Source of the DNA: Acidobacteriaceae bacterium
GTDB taxonomy: Bacteria; Acidobacteriota; Terriglobia; Terriglobales; Acidobacteriaceae
DNA: 64,000 nucleotides
Direction of reading: 5' to 3'
Assembly: GCA_031296325.1 (NCBI GenBank)
Contig: JARLFY010000018.1
Coordinates: 1 to 64,000, forward strand
The notes under the pieces are model-generated. The model was not told the DNA's origin and made no database searches. It was given only the letters and a program-made list of their open reading frames with translations. Of the stretch, positions 17,806 to 26,989 are shown piece by piece. The position numbers and the translations under genes are program-made. The first letter of the stretch is position 1; each line of letters opens with the position of its first letter.

Positions 17806-19416
17806 CTACCTGCCGAAGGCGGGCCGCATCCGGGCAACGGGCTTGGTCTTCTCCTGAACGTTCTCCGGCGAGACGAGCAGCGGAACCTCCAGCGTACCCA
17901 CCTTGTTGGAGACCGTGTCCAGAATTCCGGCGCGGAGCGTGATCTGTCCTGGCGGCAGGTCGATCTTCTGGGTAAAGGTGAACGGCTTGCTGATCAGCTC
18001 CTCGTACTTCTCCAGCGTCAGCGACATCTTGACCGTCTGGGTCAGCAACGCGACCCGGCCCCGGATGACATCGTAACCAATAACGTCGAACTCCAGCGCT
18101 CCATGGAATGTTTCGTCGGCATCTGTAGTGAAGGCGATCTCGCTGGACGGAAAGCCGTAGTGAACCTCGTAGTGTACGAGAGCTTTTGCTGCGGCTTTGG
18201 CGGATTTCTTGTCTGTCGGAGCGGGAGCAGGAGCGGGCGTAGCGCTGGCCCACACACCCGCGTCGAACAGGAACTGCGTGGCTGCGGGAGCGTTGCCCTC
18301 CATCGCCGCCTTCATCAGAGCCGGCCCCGGAGCAGGAACGTCGGGGGTCGGAACCCGCTCGGCGTTGTAGCCCTTGCGGAAGACCAGATGCACGCCGGAC
18401 TGGTTCACCGTCACGCTGATGTGGTGGTAGCGCCCGTCGTCCTTCACGCTGGGCGGAATGTAGGTCATCGTGTAGAAGTGCGATCCGTCGTCGATCACCT
18501 TGGCGATGCCCGGAGCAAGATCGTTGGTGTTGTAGATCGCCTCGCCACCGGTATCCTCGGCCACCGCCTCCACCTTCAGCTTGGGAGCCATGTCGGCGTC
18601 AGTAACTCCGGTCGGATCCATCGGACAGACCGCAATCTGCGACTTGGTCAGAAGCTCGTAGGTGTCCATATAGTGACCCACCAGAGTCGAATCCATATCG
18701 CCCCAGCCGTAGCCTCCATCGCGCATGATGTCGATGGGCATATTGGGAGTAACCCAGATCAGGTTCTTCCGCCCCTTCACGCTGGCGACGTATGCGGAGA
18801 TCTGATCGATCGCCTGAAAGGTCGTGTATTTGCTCGACAGGCGATTCCCGGTCGTGCCGAAGTCGATGCGGTCGGTGTTAACGGCCTTGGTCAGCGCGTC
18901 GCGGTCGGAGGTAAAACTCTGCAACATATGCAGCCCGTTCTCCGCGAGCCAGAAGACCGCGACCTGCGTTCCCTGCGGCATCGTCGTCAGGTACTTGGTT
19001 ATGGCCAGCTTTGCGTTGACCATGTCGAACGACTGGGTGTGCATGGCGTCGAGCAGGAAGATGTTGACCGGCCCGCTGGCGGGCATCTGGTGGCTGTTGG
19101 TATACACCTGATCCGGCAGCTTCGGAGCGGCAGGCCCAGCGGCGGGAACGGTCGAGCTGAACTCCTTGAAGCTGCGGATCGGCTGCGGCTTGCCGTTCTC
19201 CTCCAGCGCAAAGTCGGAGCGCTTCAGCCCGGCCACGGGATTGCCCTTGGCGTCGGTAACCATCACGTCCACCACAATCTCGCGCGAGGTGACGTGCAGC
19301 GTCGTAGTGGCCGCCTCGGACGCAGCACTCGCCTGAGCCTGCACGGTGTTGGCAACCAGAATCGGTAGGCAGGTGGCCAAGCCAACCGCAATGACGCTCG
19401 TCTTACTGGGTCGCAT
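17806..19416 (-). CDS. VWFA-related domain secreted protein (Acidobacterial family)
   Basis: 536 residues. The signal peptide ends near VQAQA. LHVTSREIVVDVMVTDAKGNPVAGLKRSDFALEENGKPQPIRSF is the standard opening of the VWFA-related acidobacterial family. The von Willebrand A-like domain (about 115-320) has VNIFLLDAMHTQSFDM where MIDAS-type domains carry DxSxS; only part of the metal site is kept, as is usual in this family. After a Pro/Ala/Lys linker (about 385-405) comes a beta-rich C-terminal domain. Extracytoplasmic; probably protein-protein interaction. Divergent from mnmG with 100 bp between starts. Confidence 0.85.
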   Translation of the reverse strand: MRPSKTSVIAVGLATCLPILVANTVQAQASAASEAATTTLHVTSREIVVDVMVTDAKGNPVAGLKRSDFALEENGKPQPIRSFKEFSSTVPAAGPAAPKLPDQVYTNSHQMPASGPVNIFLLDAMHTQSFDMVNAKLAITKYLTTMPQGTQVAVFWLAENGLHMLQSFTSDRDALTKAVNTDRIDFGTTGNRLSSKYTTFQAIDQISAYVASVKGRKNLIWVTPNMPIDIMRDGGYGWGDMDSTLVGHYMDTYELLTKSQIAVCPMDPTGVTDADMAPKLKVEAVAEDTGGEAIYNTNDLAPGIAKVIDDGSHFYTMTYIPPSVKDDGRYHHISVTVNQSGVHLVFRKGYNAERVPTPDVPAPGPALMKAAMEGNAPAATQFLFDAGVWASATPAPAPAPTDKKSAKAAAKALVHYEVHYGFPSSEIAFTTDADETFHGALEFDVIGYDVIRGRVALLTQTVKMSLTLEKYEELISKPFTFTQKIDLPPGQITLRAGILDTVSNKVGTLEVPLLVSPENVQEKTKPVARMRPAFGR

Positions 19417-19516
19417 CGTTCTCTTCTCTGTTTGGAGTAGCCGCTCGGATTAGCTCTACCATCTTAGACCCGAAGCGCTTCAAGAAGATGCTGTGGAACG
19501 CCTAGAATAGAGTTCT

Positions 19517-21796
19517 ATGGCGTTTACCGAACAGTTCGATGTGGTTGTAGTCGGAGCAGGCCACGCGGGCTGCGAGGCGGCAATGGCCGCAGCGCGCATG
19601 GGCCTGCGCACGGCTCTGTTCACCCTGAACCTTGACCTGATCGCGCAGATGAGCTGTAACCCGGCCATCGGCGGCATCGCCAAGGGTCACCTCGTGCGCG
19701 AGATCGACGCTCTGGGCGGCGTAATGGGCGAGGTCGCCGACGCCTGCGGAATCCAGTTTCGCCTGCTCAACACCAGCCGCGGCCCAGCCGTCTGGTCGCC
19801 CCGCGCGCAGTGCGACAAGGCCCTCTACCGCGTCAAGATGCGAGAGCTGCTGGAGAGCCAGCCCAACCTCTTCATCAAACAGGCCGAGGTCGTGGACTTT
19901 GAGGTTCAAGGAGCGAGGTCCGAGGTTCAAGGCGAAGCAGATTCCTCCGCTACGCTACGGAATGACAAAAATATGCGCGTCACTGGTCTGCTTTTGCGCG
20001 ATGGCCGCTTGATTCACGCAGGCGCGGTGGTTGTAACCACGGGAACCTTCCTCAACGGCGTCATCCACTGCGGCGAGCAGCAGTATGCCGCAGGACGCAG
20101 CGGAGAGCCAGCCAGCGTCCTGCTGGGCGAGGCGCTCAAGCGGCTCGGCCTGCGCGAGTGTCGCCTGAAGACGGGAACTCCGCCGCGCCTCGACGGACGC
20201 ACCATCGACTGGACGAAGTTCGTCGAACAGCCCGGCGACGCCGACCCAACGCCCTTCAGCTTTCGCGCCAACTTGAAGACACACGCCACCAATCTTGTTT
20301 GTCATTCTGAGCGGAGCGAAGAATCCCCGCATTTCGTTCGCAGTGGCGATGAAGTACCCCAAAATAAGGAATTCTCTCGCCCGGACAACAGATCAGCGCC
20401 GCAATCGCAGGGCGCAACGTGGGTTCCCGCGCTGCGTCAGGTGAGCTGCTATATCGCCACAACAACGCCGGAGACGATGCGCCTGATCCGCGAGAACGCG
20501 CATCGCTCGGCGATGTACTCCGGCCAGATCACCGGCATCGGCCCGCGCTACTGCCCGTCGATCGAGGCCAAGATCGTGCAGTTTCCCGATAAGACGCAGC
20601 ACCAGTTCTTCCTCGAACCCGAGGGCCTGAACACCCACGAGGTCTACATCAACGGCATGAGCACCAGTCTGCCAATGGAGGTGCAGGCCGCAATGGTTCA
20701 CTCCATTCCCGGCCTCGAAATCGCCGAGATGCTGCGCCCCGGCTACGCCATCGAGTACGACGCCATCGACCCGACCGAGTTGGATCGCACGCTCGCGGTC
20801 AAGAAGTTTGCAGGGCTGTATCTTGCCGGTCAGATCAACGGCACCAGCGGCTACGAAGAGGCCGCCTGTCAGGGCCTGATGGCCGGAATCAACGCGGCTC
20901 TCGTCGTTCGCGCACAACTCCATCCCACCCATCGCGAACCGACTGCGATGGATGGCCCACCCGTCAGCAAAACCTTCACCCTTGACCGCACCGAGGCCTA
21001 CACCGGCATCCTGATCGACGACCTGATCTCCAAGGGAACCGACGAGCCGTACCGCATGTTCACCTCGCGCGCGGAGTTTCGCCTGCATCTGCGCATCGAC
21101 AATGCCGACCGCAGACTGACTCCGCACGGACGCAGACTGGGCCTGATCGACGACGCAGCCTGGGCTGCCTACGAGGCGAAGCAAGCGCGCGCAGCGGCCT
21201 TCGAGCGGCTCCTACAGACGACGAAGGTGGATCTCGACGCGCTTCCTGCGGCGTTGGCCGAGGCTCTGCGCGGCGACGTGGAAGCCCTGCGCGCACAGAG
21301 CTACGCACAGATGCTGCGCCGCCCCGAGGTGACGATCGAGGCGCTCTGGCCCGTTCTGACCGCATCGATTGCGTCCGTGCCGGAGTTGCGCCTCTGGCTC
21401 ACAAGTTCGCAGACGGCAACTGTTTCTCATGTGTCATTCCGCAGTGTAGCGGAGGAATCTGCTTCTGCTCCTCACTCCGCAGCGAACTCCTGCAAGCTGC
21501 CCGCCTGGGTGCGCAACGAGATGAAGACGGTCGAAACCGAGTTGAAGTACGCAGGCTATCTGGAGCAGCAGCGCAAGTCGATGGCCAAGCTGAAACGCGA
21601 CGAGCAGCGCGCGATTCCGCCGCTCTTCGACTACGCCGCATGCAGCGGCCTCTCCCGCGAGATGGTCGAAACGCTCAGCCGGGTGCGTCCGCAAACCCTC
21701 GGCCAAGCCAGCCGCATTCAGGGCGTCACTCCCGCCGCAGTCAGCCTGATCAACTGCTTTCTGGAGATTCACGCGCGCCGCTCTTCCGCGAAGTAG
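19517..21796 (+). CDS. mnmG: tRNA uridine 5-carboxymethylaminomethyl modification enzyme MnmG with three repeat-derived insertions
   Basis: FAD-dependent partner of MnmE in wobble-U34 modification. FAD motif [20 protein letters not shown] near residue 10; also [103 protein letters not shown] and C-terminal [16 protein letters not shown]. All family blocks are present, but it has 759 residues against about 620-650 normally. The excess is in three inserts encoded by dispersed palindromic repeats: near residues 130-153 ([11 protein letters not shown]), 256-304 ([18 protein letters not shown]) and 630-661 ([12 protein letters not shown]). None brings a stop codon and each lies between conserved blocks, so the enzyme is probably active. 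Confidence 0.95.
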   Translation: MAFTEQFDVVVVGAGHAGCEAAMAAARMGLRTALFTLNLDLIAQMSCNPAIGGIAKGHLVREIDALGGVMGEVADACGIQFRLLNTSRGPAVWSPRAQCDKALYRVKMRELLESQPNLFIKQAEVVDFEVQGARSEVQGEADSSATLRNDKNMRVTGLLLRDGRLIHAGAVVVTTGTFLNGVIHCGEQQYAAGRSGEPASVLLGEALKRLGLRECRLKTGTPPRLDGRTIDWTKFVEQPGDADPTPFSFRANLKTHATNLVCHSERSEESPHFVRSGDEVPQNKEFSRPDNRSAPQSQGATWVPALRQVSCYIATTTPETMRLIRENAHRSAMYSGQITGIGPRYCPSIEAKIVQFPDKTQHQFFLEPEGLNTHEVYINGMSTSLPMEVQAAMVHSIPGLEIAEMLRPGYAIEYDAIDPTELDRTLAVKKFAGLYLAGQINGTSGYEEAACQGLMAGINAALVVRAQLHPTHREPTAMDGPPVSKTFTLDRTEAYTGILIDDLISKGTDEPYRMFTSRAEFRLHLRIDNADRRLTPHGRRLGLIDDAAWAAYEAKQARAAAFERLLQTTKVDLDALPAALAEALRGDVEALRAQSYAQMLRRPEVTIEALWPVLTASIASVPELRLWLTSSQTATVSHVSFRSVAEESASAPHSAANSCKLPAWVRNEMKTVETELKYAGYLEQQRKSMAKLKRDEQRAIPPLFDYAACSGLSREMVETLSRVRPQTLGQASRIQGVTPAAVSLINCFLEIHARRSSAK
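19936..19967 (-). repeat. Type A palindromic repeat inside mnmG (insert 1)
   Basis: AGCAGATTCCTCCGCTACGC then TACGGAATGACA, read in frame as [11 protein letters not shown] direct repeat GAGGTTCAAGG (19901 and 19922) immediately precedes it. Confidence 0.85.
20300..20346 (+). repeat. Type B palindromic repeat inside mnmG (insert 2)
   Basis: TGTCATTCTGAGCGGAGCGA then AGAATCCCCGCATTTCGTTCG, read in frame as [15 protein letters not shown]. Downstream GTACCCCAAAATAAGG resembles the flank CTACCCCATTGGGG after the intergenic type B copy at 62514, so more than the core was inserted. Confidence 0.85.
21432..21468 (+). repeat. Type A palindromic repeat inside mnmG (insert 3)
   Basis: TGTCATTCCGCAGTGTAGCG then GAGGAATCTGCTTCTGC, read in frame as [12 protein letters not shown]. 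Confidence 0.85.
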
Positions 21797-21943
21797 ACAA
21801 ACAATGAATTCTCCCTCAGAACCTGTCTAAAACTGCGGAATTGCGCAATTTCCGCCCCTGTGGTCTCTGAATTTTTGCCCCTGTTTTTGTCTCTGAGATA
21901 GGGTCAGGCTTTAGCCCGAACACCAGAATCGGCGCAGGAACAA

Positions 21944-21957
21944 GGGGCTTTAGCCCC
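21944..21957. repeat. GGGGCTTTAGCCCC hairpin motif
   Basis: Perfect arms GGGGCT/AGCCCC around TT, preceded at 21907 by the related GGCTTTAGCC. The region between mnmG and folC holds nothing else recognisable. Similar GGGCCTTYRGCCC motifs occur at 52389 and 62619. Confidence 0.5.
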
Positions 21958-22009
21958 CGGGACACAGCCTGAAACGCGGCGAACCATAAATTCGCACTAG
22001 AATAGTATT

Positions 22010-23389
22010 ATGTCCTACGTCTCAGCGGTCGATCACCTGCATGGCCTCGGTTTGGAGCTTGCCTCTTCGGCTCCCAAGCGGAAGTTCGACCTCGCCCACA
22101 TGCGAGTTCTGGCCGCTGCTCTGGGCGATCCGCAACAGAGGTTCCCATCCGTTCTGATCGCCGGAACCAACGGCAAAGGAAGCACCGCAGCAACGCTGGC
22201 CAGCATCTGCGCCGCCGCTGGCCTGCGCACCGCGCTCTACACCTCGCCGCACCTCGTCCGCGTCACCGAGCGCATCCGTACCACGGGGCCTGTGCAGTCC
22301 GGCGCATTGATCGAGATCGGCGAGGAGGACTTCGCCCGCCTCTACTTCCACGTCGACGAGACGGCGCGAAGGCTTGTCGCGACCGGAGATCTGCCCCACA
22401 CGCCTAGCTTCTTCGAGTCGCTGACCGCGCTGGCCTTCCTCTACTTCGCCGAGCGCAAAGTAGAGATCGCCATCGTAGAGGTTGGACTCGGCGGACGTCT
22501 GGACGCGACCAACATCGTCGACCCGCTGCTCTCGATCATCACCGACATCGCGCTCGACCATCAGGAGTATCTGGGCGACACCATCGCCCAGATCGCCCGC
22601 GAAAAGGCCGGAATCCTGCGTTGCAACGGAACTTTGGTCACTCTGCCGCAGCTCGCCGAGGCCAATCAGTCGATTGGGGAGATCGCCGTTGCGCTAGACG
22701 TTCATGGCATCAACGCCGCCGAGTTCCTGCCCGACCGCAGCCGCTCGCCGCAGCCTTCGGAGAACACAGCCACTCCGCTGCGCGCGAACCACTACACGAT
22801 CACCTGCGAAGGAAAGCCGCTCAATGTGCAGTCGCCGCTGGCCGGAGAACACCAGCGCCGCAACCTTGCGCTGGCCATTGCAGCAGCGACCACATTACGT
22901 AACAAAAACAGTTACAATATTGCAAACTCCGCGATTGAAGCGGGGATTCGCAACACCACATGGCCCGCTCGTCTCGAATTTCTGCCTCCCGACCTGCTTC
23001 TCGATGTAGCCCACAATCCAGCAGGAGCATGGACTCTGCGCGCAGCCATCGCCGCTCTGCCCGAAGAGCAACCGCGCACGCTGATCTTCAGTTGCCTGCG
23101 CGATAAAGACCTGACGGAGATGGCGCGAATCCTCTTTCCGCTCTTTGACTCGGCGGGCGAACGACCGCTCGACCACATCGTCTTCGCCCCCATCCACAGC
23201 GAACGCGCCGCCTCGCTCGACGCGCTACGACAAGCCGCCGCTGCACTGGAGATTCCCGCTCACACAGCGAACTCTCCCGCCGAGGCGCTGAAACTGGCCC
23301 GTACGCTGACTCCCGCTGGAGGTTTGATCGTTGCCACAGGCTCGATCTACTTGGTTGGCGAACTGCGAGAGGCGGTTCTGGAGCGATGA
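22010..23389 (+). CDS. folC: Folylpolyglutamate synthase / dihydrofolate synthase
   Basis: A Mur-ligase-superfamily ATPase that adds glutamate to (dihydro)folate. 459 residues: P-loop VLIAGTNGKGSTAATLASI, LYTSPHLVRVTERIR, SFFESLTALAFLYF, EVGLGGRLDATNIVDPLLSIITDIALDHQEYLGDT, IAREKAGIL (conserved Lys), AGEHQRRNLALAI and LLLDVAHNPAG. All catalytic segments are present. It overlaps plsC by 4 nt (ATGA), so translation is probably coupled. Confidence 0.95.
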   Translation: MSYVSAVDHLHGLGLELASSAPKRKFDLAHMRVLAAALGDPQQRFPSVLIAGTNGKGSTAATLASICAAAGLRTALYTSPHLVRVTERIRTTGPVQSGALIEIGEEDFARLYFHVDETARRLVATGDLPHTPSFFESLTALAFLYFAERKVEIAIVEVGLGGRLDATNIVDPLLSIITDIALDHQEYLGDTIAQIAREKAGILRCNGTLVTLPQLAEANQSIGEIAVALDVHGINAAEFLPDRSRSPQPSENTATPLRANHYTITCEGKPLNVQSPLAGEHQRRNLALAIAAATTLRNKNSYNIANSAIEAGIRNTTWPARLEFLPPDLLLDVAHNPAGAWTLRAAIAALPEEQPRTLIFSCLRDKDLTEMARILFPLFDSAGERPLDHIVFAPIHSERAASLDALRQAAAALEIPAHTANSPAEALKLARTLTPAGGLIVATGSIYLVGELREAVLER

Positions 23390-24192
23390 ACCAATCCTTG
23401 AACCAAGACGCGCTCCCGACGGAGACAGGCCAACTGCTGGACCCGCCGCCTACCCACCACGTTCCAGCGCCCCTGCGCTACCTCACCCGCATTGTCCTGA
23501 TCCCCATGATGGCTCTGGTAACGGTCTTCTTCGGCTCCCTCTCGCTGCTCTGCGGCCTTTGGGATCGCTCGGGACGTCAACAACACCTTGTCGCGCGCGC
23601 CTGGGCCGCCGCCATGCTGGGCTGTGCACTCTCTCGCGTACGACTGGTTGGCAAGGAGAAACTCAAGGACTACCCAGTCGCCGTCTATGCCTCGAACCAC
23701 CTGAGCTACATGGACACGCCCGCGCTCTTCGCCAAACTTCCCTTTCAATTTCGCATTCTGGCCAAAAAAGGCCTCTGGAAGGTTCCCTTCGTCGGCTGGT
23801 ATTTGAACCGCTCAGGCCAGGTGCCGATCGACTCGCACAACTCTCGTTCGGCAATCTCCGGCCTGCTGCGCGGAGTTGCCACCTTGAAGGCCGGAATGCC
23901 TCTACTCGTCTTCCCGGAGGGAGCGCGCAGCCCGAACGGACACATGCAGGTCGCTAACTCCGGTTGCGCCTTTATGGCTCTACGAGCAGGCGTCCCGCTG
24001 GTTCCTCTGGCGCTGATCGGAACCTACGAACTGCTTCCCATTCACGTCTACTGCCTGCGTCCGCGCCCACTGAAGATCATCGTCGGCGACCCCATCCCAA
24101 CCGAGGGGATGACGACCAAGGACGCCGACGCACTGACCGCTCGCCTCTACGCCGAGATCGAGAAGATGTACTATCAGCACTCGGAGCTTTGA
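23386..24192 (+). CDS. 1-acyl-sn-glycerol-3-phosphate acyltransferase
   Basis: A 268-residue PlsC-family membrane acyltransferase that makes phosphatidate from lysophosphatidate. One strong hydrophobic helix (LIPMMALVTVFFGSLSLLCGL, about 45-65) precedes the acyltransferase domain: YASNHLSYMDTPAL carries the HX4D catalytic motif, then GWYLNRSGQVPID, LLVFPEGARSPNG (glycerol-phosphate binding) and VPLVPLALIGTYELLP. Starts in the folC stop codon overlap. Confidence 0.92.
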   Translation: MNQSLNQDALPTETGQLLDPPPTHHVPAPLRYLTRIVLIPMMALVTVFFGSLSLLCGLWDRSGRQQHLVARAWAAAMLGCALSRVRLVGKEKLKDYPVAVYASNHLSYMDTPALFAKLPFQFRILAKKGLWKVPFVGWYLNRSGQVPIDSHNSRSAISGLLRGVATLKAGMPLLVFPEGARSPNGHMQVANSGCAFMALRAGVPLVPLALIGTYELLPIHVYCLRPRPLKIIVGDPIPTEGMTTKDADALTARLYAEIEKMYYQHSEL

Positions 24193-24197
24193 CAGCC

Positions 24198-24965
24198 ATG
24201 ACCAGACCCCACATCGCCATCCCCATCCCTACCAGCACCGACCCCGAATACAACGATCAGGGTTGGAAGCAGTACGCTGCTGCCGTCGAGCGCAGCGGGG
24301 GCGAGGCCATCGCAGTCCCCCTGAACGATCCTCCCGCAGTGACCGCCCGCCTGATTGCCGGTTGTCAGGGAGTCCTGTTGCCGGGGAGCGGCGCAGACGT
24401 CAACCCGCAGAAGTATGGACAGGAACCCGCTCCAGAATGCGCCCCGACCGATCAACTCCGCGAGAATGTTGATGAACTTCTCCTTCAGGACGCACACAAC
24501 ATGGGCAAGCCGATCCTGACCATCTGCTTCGGAACCCAGATGCTGAACGTCTGGCGCGGGGGATCCTTGGTGCAGCACCTGACCGGAACAGCCGTGAACC
24601 ACAAGGCGGGCCGCACGGTTCCGGTCGCCCACACCGCCGCAATTGCTCCAGATTCCCTGCTAAGCCAGATGGTCATCGACGAAGAAGCTGGCCACCATCT
24701 CCTCCTTCCAGTAAATTCGAGCCATCATCAAGCTATAGCAACTCCCGGAGATGGCCTGCGAGTCACCGCTCACACTCCCGAGGACGGCGTCGTCGAAGCA
24801 ATTGAGAACACGCCGGATGGAGTCGGAGGCCGCTTTGTTCTTGGCGTGCAATGGCACCCCGAGCGCAGCTTCGACGCAAGCGCAACCTCTCGCGCAATCT
24901 TCGAGCGCTTTATAGCCGAAGCCAAGGCCTGGACCCCACTTCCACCCTCTACCCCAAAGAACTAA
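24198..24965 (+). CDS. Class I glutamine amidotransferase-like hydrolase (peptidase C26)
   Basis: 255 residues in the gamma-glutamyl-gamma-aminobutyrate hydrolase (PuuD-like) family: HIAIPIPTSTDP start, LLPGSGADVNPQKYGQ, nucleophile Cys in ILTICFGTQMLNVWRGGSLVQ, NSSHHQA, and the His-Glu pair in VLGVQWHPERS. Usual family signatures are GxCxGxQ; here it is CFGTQ, still with the nucleophile. Substrate not determined by sequence. ATG at 24198 follows plsC by 5 nt. Confidence 0.88.
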   Translation: MTRPHIAIPIPTSTDPEYNDQGWKQYAAAVERSGGEAIAVPLNDPPAVTARLIAGCQGVLLPGSGADVNPQKYGQEPAPECAPTDQLRENVDELLLQDAHNMGKPILTICFGTQMLNVWRGGSLVQHLTGTAVNHKAGRTVPVAHTAAIAPDSLLSQMVIDEEAGHHLLLPVNSSHHQAIATPGDGLRVTAHTPEDGVVEAIENTPDGVGGRFVLGVQWHPERSFDASATSRAIFERFIAEAKAWTPLPPSTPKN

Positions 24966-24973
24966 GGCCGCCC

Positions 24974-25618
24974 TTGACTCCCGAACTGATCGCCCAATTA
25001 CTCCAACCCTACACAGACCAGCCAATCAAGCAGTCTGGAGATTTACCCCCCATAAAACCAGATTGGCCAAAGATCCACGCGCAGCTCGCCATCTATCTTG
25101 ACCTGATCCTGAAGTGGAACGCGCGCACCAACCTTACCGCTATCCGCACTCCCGAGGAGATCGTACAGCGCCACTTTGGCGAGAGCCTCTTCGCTGGAGC
25201 ACACTTGGGAGCCTGCGCGACACTTCTGGACTTTGGCTCGGGAGCCGGATTCCCTGGACTCCCCATCCAGCTTCTGCGACCCGATATCGCGGTTACACTG
25301 GCTGAATCGCAGGGAAAGAAGGCAGCCTTTCTGCGCGAGGTGATTCGCAGCCTCGGCCTGCCGGCGAAGGTCTGGGCCCATCGTGTGGAGGCGATGCCCC
25401 ATGCTAACCGCTTCGACGTGGTCACTCTACGCGCAGTCGATAACATGGAGACAGCAGTCCACGGGGCTATCCTTCGCGTCAAAGAGCGAGTCCTGATTAT
25501 GGGAAACTCTCGCCCGTCGAGCTACCCCAAGCTTGCCGCCGACTTTCACCTCTCAGAGCCAATCCCCATACCTCTATCCAACGAGACAGCGCTCCTAATC
25601 GCCCACCGCATCCATTAG
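24974..25618 (+). CDS. rsmG: 16S rRNA (guanine527-N7)-methyltransferase RsmG
   Basis: 214 residues. SAM-binding motif LLDFGSGAGFPGLPIQLLRPDIAVTLAESQGKKAAFLREV and preceding KWNARTNLTAIRTPEEIVQRHFGESL identify GidB/RsmG, which methylates N7 of G527. AAGG 7 nt before TTG at 24974 and a position 8 nt after the previous stop support this start; the longer in-frame reading to 24851 would overlap the amidotransferase. Together with mnmG and parAB it forms the classic gidA-gidB-parA-parB neighbourhood, here with folC, plsC and the amidotransferase inserted. Confidence 0.93.
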   Translation: MTPELIAQLLQPYTDQPIKQSGDLPPIKPDWPKIHAQLAIYLDLILKWNARTNLTAIRTPEEIVQRHFGESLFAGAHLGACATLLDFGSGAGFPGLPIQLLRPDIAVTLAESQGKKAAFLREVIRSLGLPAKVWAHRVEAMPHANRFDVVTLRAVDNMETAVHGAILRVKERVLIMGNSRPSSYPKLAADFHLSEPIPIPLSNETALLIAHRIH

Positions 25619-25641
25619 GCCTTGCTATGAGCCGATTCACT

Positions 25642-25680
25642 TGTCATTCCGTAGCAAAGCGAAGGAATCTGCTTTTGCTC
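25642..25680 (+). repeat. Dispersed palindromic repeat, type A
   Basis: TGTCATTCCGTAGCAAAGCG then AAGGAATCTGCTTTTGCTC, 23 nt after the rsmG stop. Confidence 0.85.
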
Positions 25681-25741
25681 GCTCCACGAAGGGCTGCACA
25701 CCCCTAAAGCACTACGATTATCCAAGAGCCGCCAACACCAA

Positions 25742-25757
25742 TGTTCCACGTGGAACA
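25742..25757. promoter_or_regulatory. parS centromere site 1
   Basis: TGTTCCACGTGGAACA, a perfect 16-bp palindrome matching the bacterial parS consensus (TGTTNCACGTGNAACA form). ParB from 26990-27898 is the expected ligand. Confidence 0.93.
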
Positions 25758-25787
25758 AATACAAAGAATCACCACACATAAGCTCAA

Positions 25788-25803
25788 TGTTCCACGTGGA
25801 ACA
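25788..25803. promoter_or_regulatory. parS centromere site 2
   Basis: A second identical TGTTCCACGTGGAACA, 46 bp centre to centre from site 1 and 160 bp before parA. Confidence 0.93.
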
Positions 25804-25962
25804 TCAACCAGCATGCAATCAAGTTGAAATAGTTTTCCACACCCAACCCACCCCATACCCCCTGTAATCGCCACTATTCGAGCCTCTCCTAACTTTCTCC
25901 ACAGGAAGGCAGGATTCTGCACAGGCATCACGTCTTGCACTAATCGACCCAGACCGCTACTC

Positions 25963-26886
25963 TTGCTTTACATCGTGCCCACTCCATCTTTAGACCCGAA
26001 CCCGCAATCATCCTCCCTCGACACCCCCGCAACCAAGGTGATCGCTGTAGTTAATCAGAAGGGTGGAGTCGGCAAGACCACCACCGCCATCAATCTGGCC
26101 GCCGGACTGGCGCTCGAAGGACTGCCAACCCTGCTGATCGACTGCGACCCACAAGCAAACGCATCGGGTGGACTCGGCTTCGCGCGCAATGAGGAGCGAC
26201 TCAGCGTATACGACGTCCTGATGGGATTGTCGACGCTGGAGGAAACGATTCTCTCCACAGAGATCGAGCCGCTCAAGTTGTTGCCGGGAAGCAAGAACAT
26301 GATTGGAGCCAATCTGGAGCTGGTCTCGCAGGAGCGGCGAGAGTATCGCCTGCGCGAGGCCATTCTGCCCGTCCGCAGCAACTACCCCTTCATTATTCTG
26401 GACTGTCCGCCAGCGCTCGACCTGCTTACCTTGAACGCGCTGGTCGCCGCCGACGGCCTGCTGGTGGCCATGCAGGCGGAGTACTTCGCTCTGGAGGGGG
26501 TTACGGAACTGATGCAGACGTTGGACAGTGTCTGCCAGGCCCTCAATCCTACGCTCTCTCTCGAAGGCGTTCTGTTGACGATGTATGACGACCGAACCAA
26601 CCTCTCGCAGCAGGTCACGGATAACCTGAAGACCTTCTTCGGAGAAAAGTTGCTGACGACGACCATTCCACGCAACATTCGTCTTGCCGAGGCTCCCAGT
26701 CACGGCAAGCCGGTACAACTCTACGATCCACGCTCCAAGGGTGCAGAGGCCTACAACGCGCTTGCCGTAGAGGTGATGCAGCGCAATGGAGTTGTCAGTC
26801 CCAGAGCCAGAAAGCTCATGGAGGCCAGCAAGAACTCCGCCGATGAGTCAAAGAGGGTTCCTCGCTTCTGGCCCTACTCGAAGTAA
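25963..26886 (+). CDS. parA: Chromosome-partitioning ATPase ParA (Soj)
   Basis: 307 residues. Deviant Walker [23 protein letters not shown], Walker A' [16 protein letters not shown], Walker [18 protein letters not shown] and YLTMYDDRT-type segment [15 protein letters not shown] are intact. It works with ParB and the two parS sites to segregate origins. The first ~25 residues are a non-conserved extension ([20 protein letters not shown]). Start uncertain: TTG at 25963 or GTG at 25975; neither has a clear Shine-Dalgarno, so a leaderless message is possible. parB follows after 103 bp. Confidence 0.96.
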   Translation: MLYIVPTPSLDPNPQSSSLDTPATKVIAVVNQKGGVGKTTTAINLAAGLALEGLPTLLIDCDPQANASGGLGFARNEERLSVYDVLMGLSTLEETILSTEIEPLKLLPGSKNMIGANLELVSQERREYRLREAILPVRSNYPFIILDCPPALDLLTLNALVAADGLLVAMQAEYFALEGVTELMQTLDSVCQALNPTLSLEGVLLTMYDDRTNLSQQVTDNLKTFFGEKLLTTTIPRNIRLAEAPSHGKPVQLYDPRSKGAEAYNALAVEVMQRNGVVSPRARKLMEASKNSADESKRVPRFWPYSK

Positions 26887-26989
26887 CTCCACCTCGGTAT
26901 CAATTTGGAGCGCCTGTTCCGGCGCTCAGCAATCTGCGGCACCTGTAACTTCAATCTGATACGCCGCAACCAGAAAAGAGGATTCAACG

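Larger units (their letters stand above)
25619..25962. other. 344-bp region with parS sites; candidate origin-proximal control region
   Basis: Holds a type A repeat, two parS palindromes and two DnaA-box-like 9-mers in the same orientation: TTTTCCACA (25833-25841) and TTCTCCACA (25895-25903), each one base from TTATCCACA. It also drives parA. Whether it is part of oriC is inference. Confidence 0.5.

Noticed and set aside
17593-19368. 591-codon plus-strand open frame
   Set aside because: Complement of the VWFA-related gene, whose sense protein has a signal peptide and family motifs.
19936-21468. mnmG as a disrupted pseudogene
   Set aside because: All conserved MnmG blocks are in one continuous frame on both sides of each insert; inserts are multiples of three without stops.
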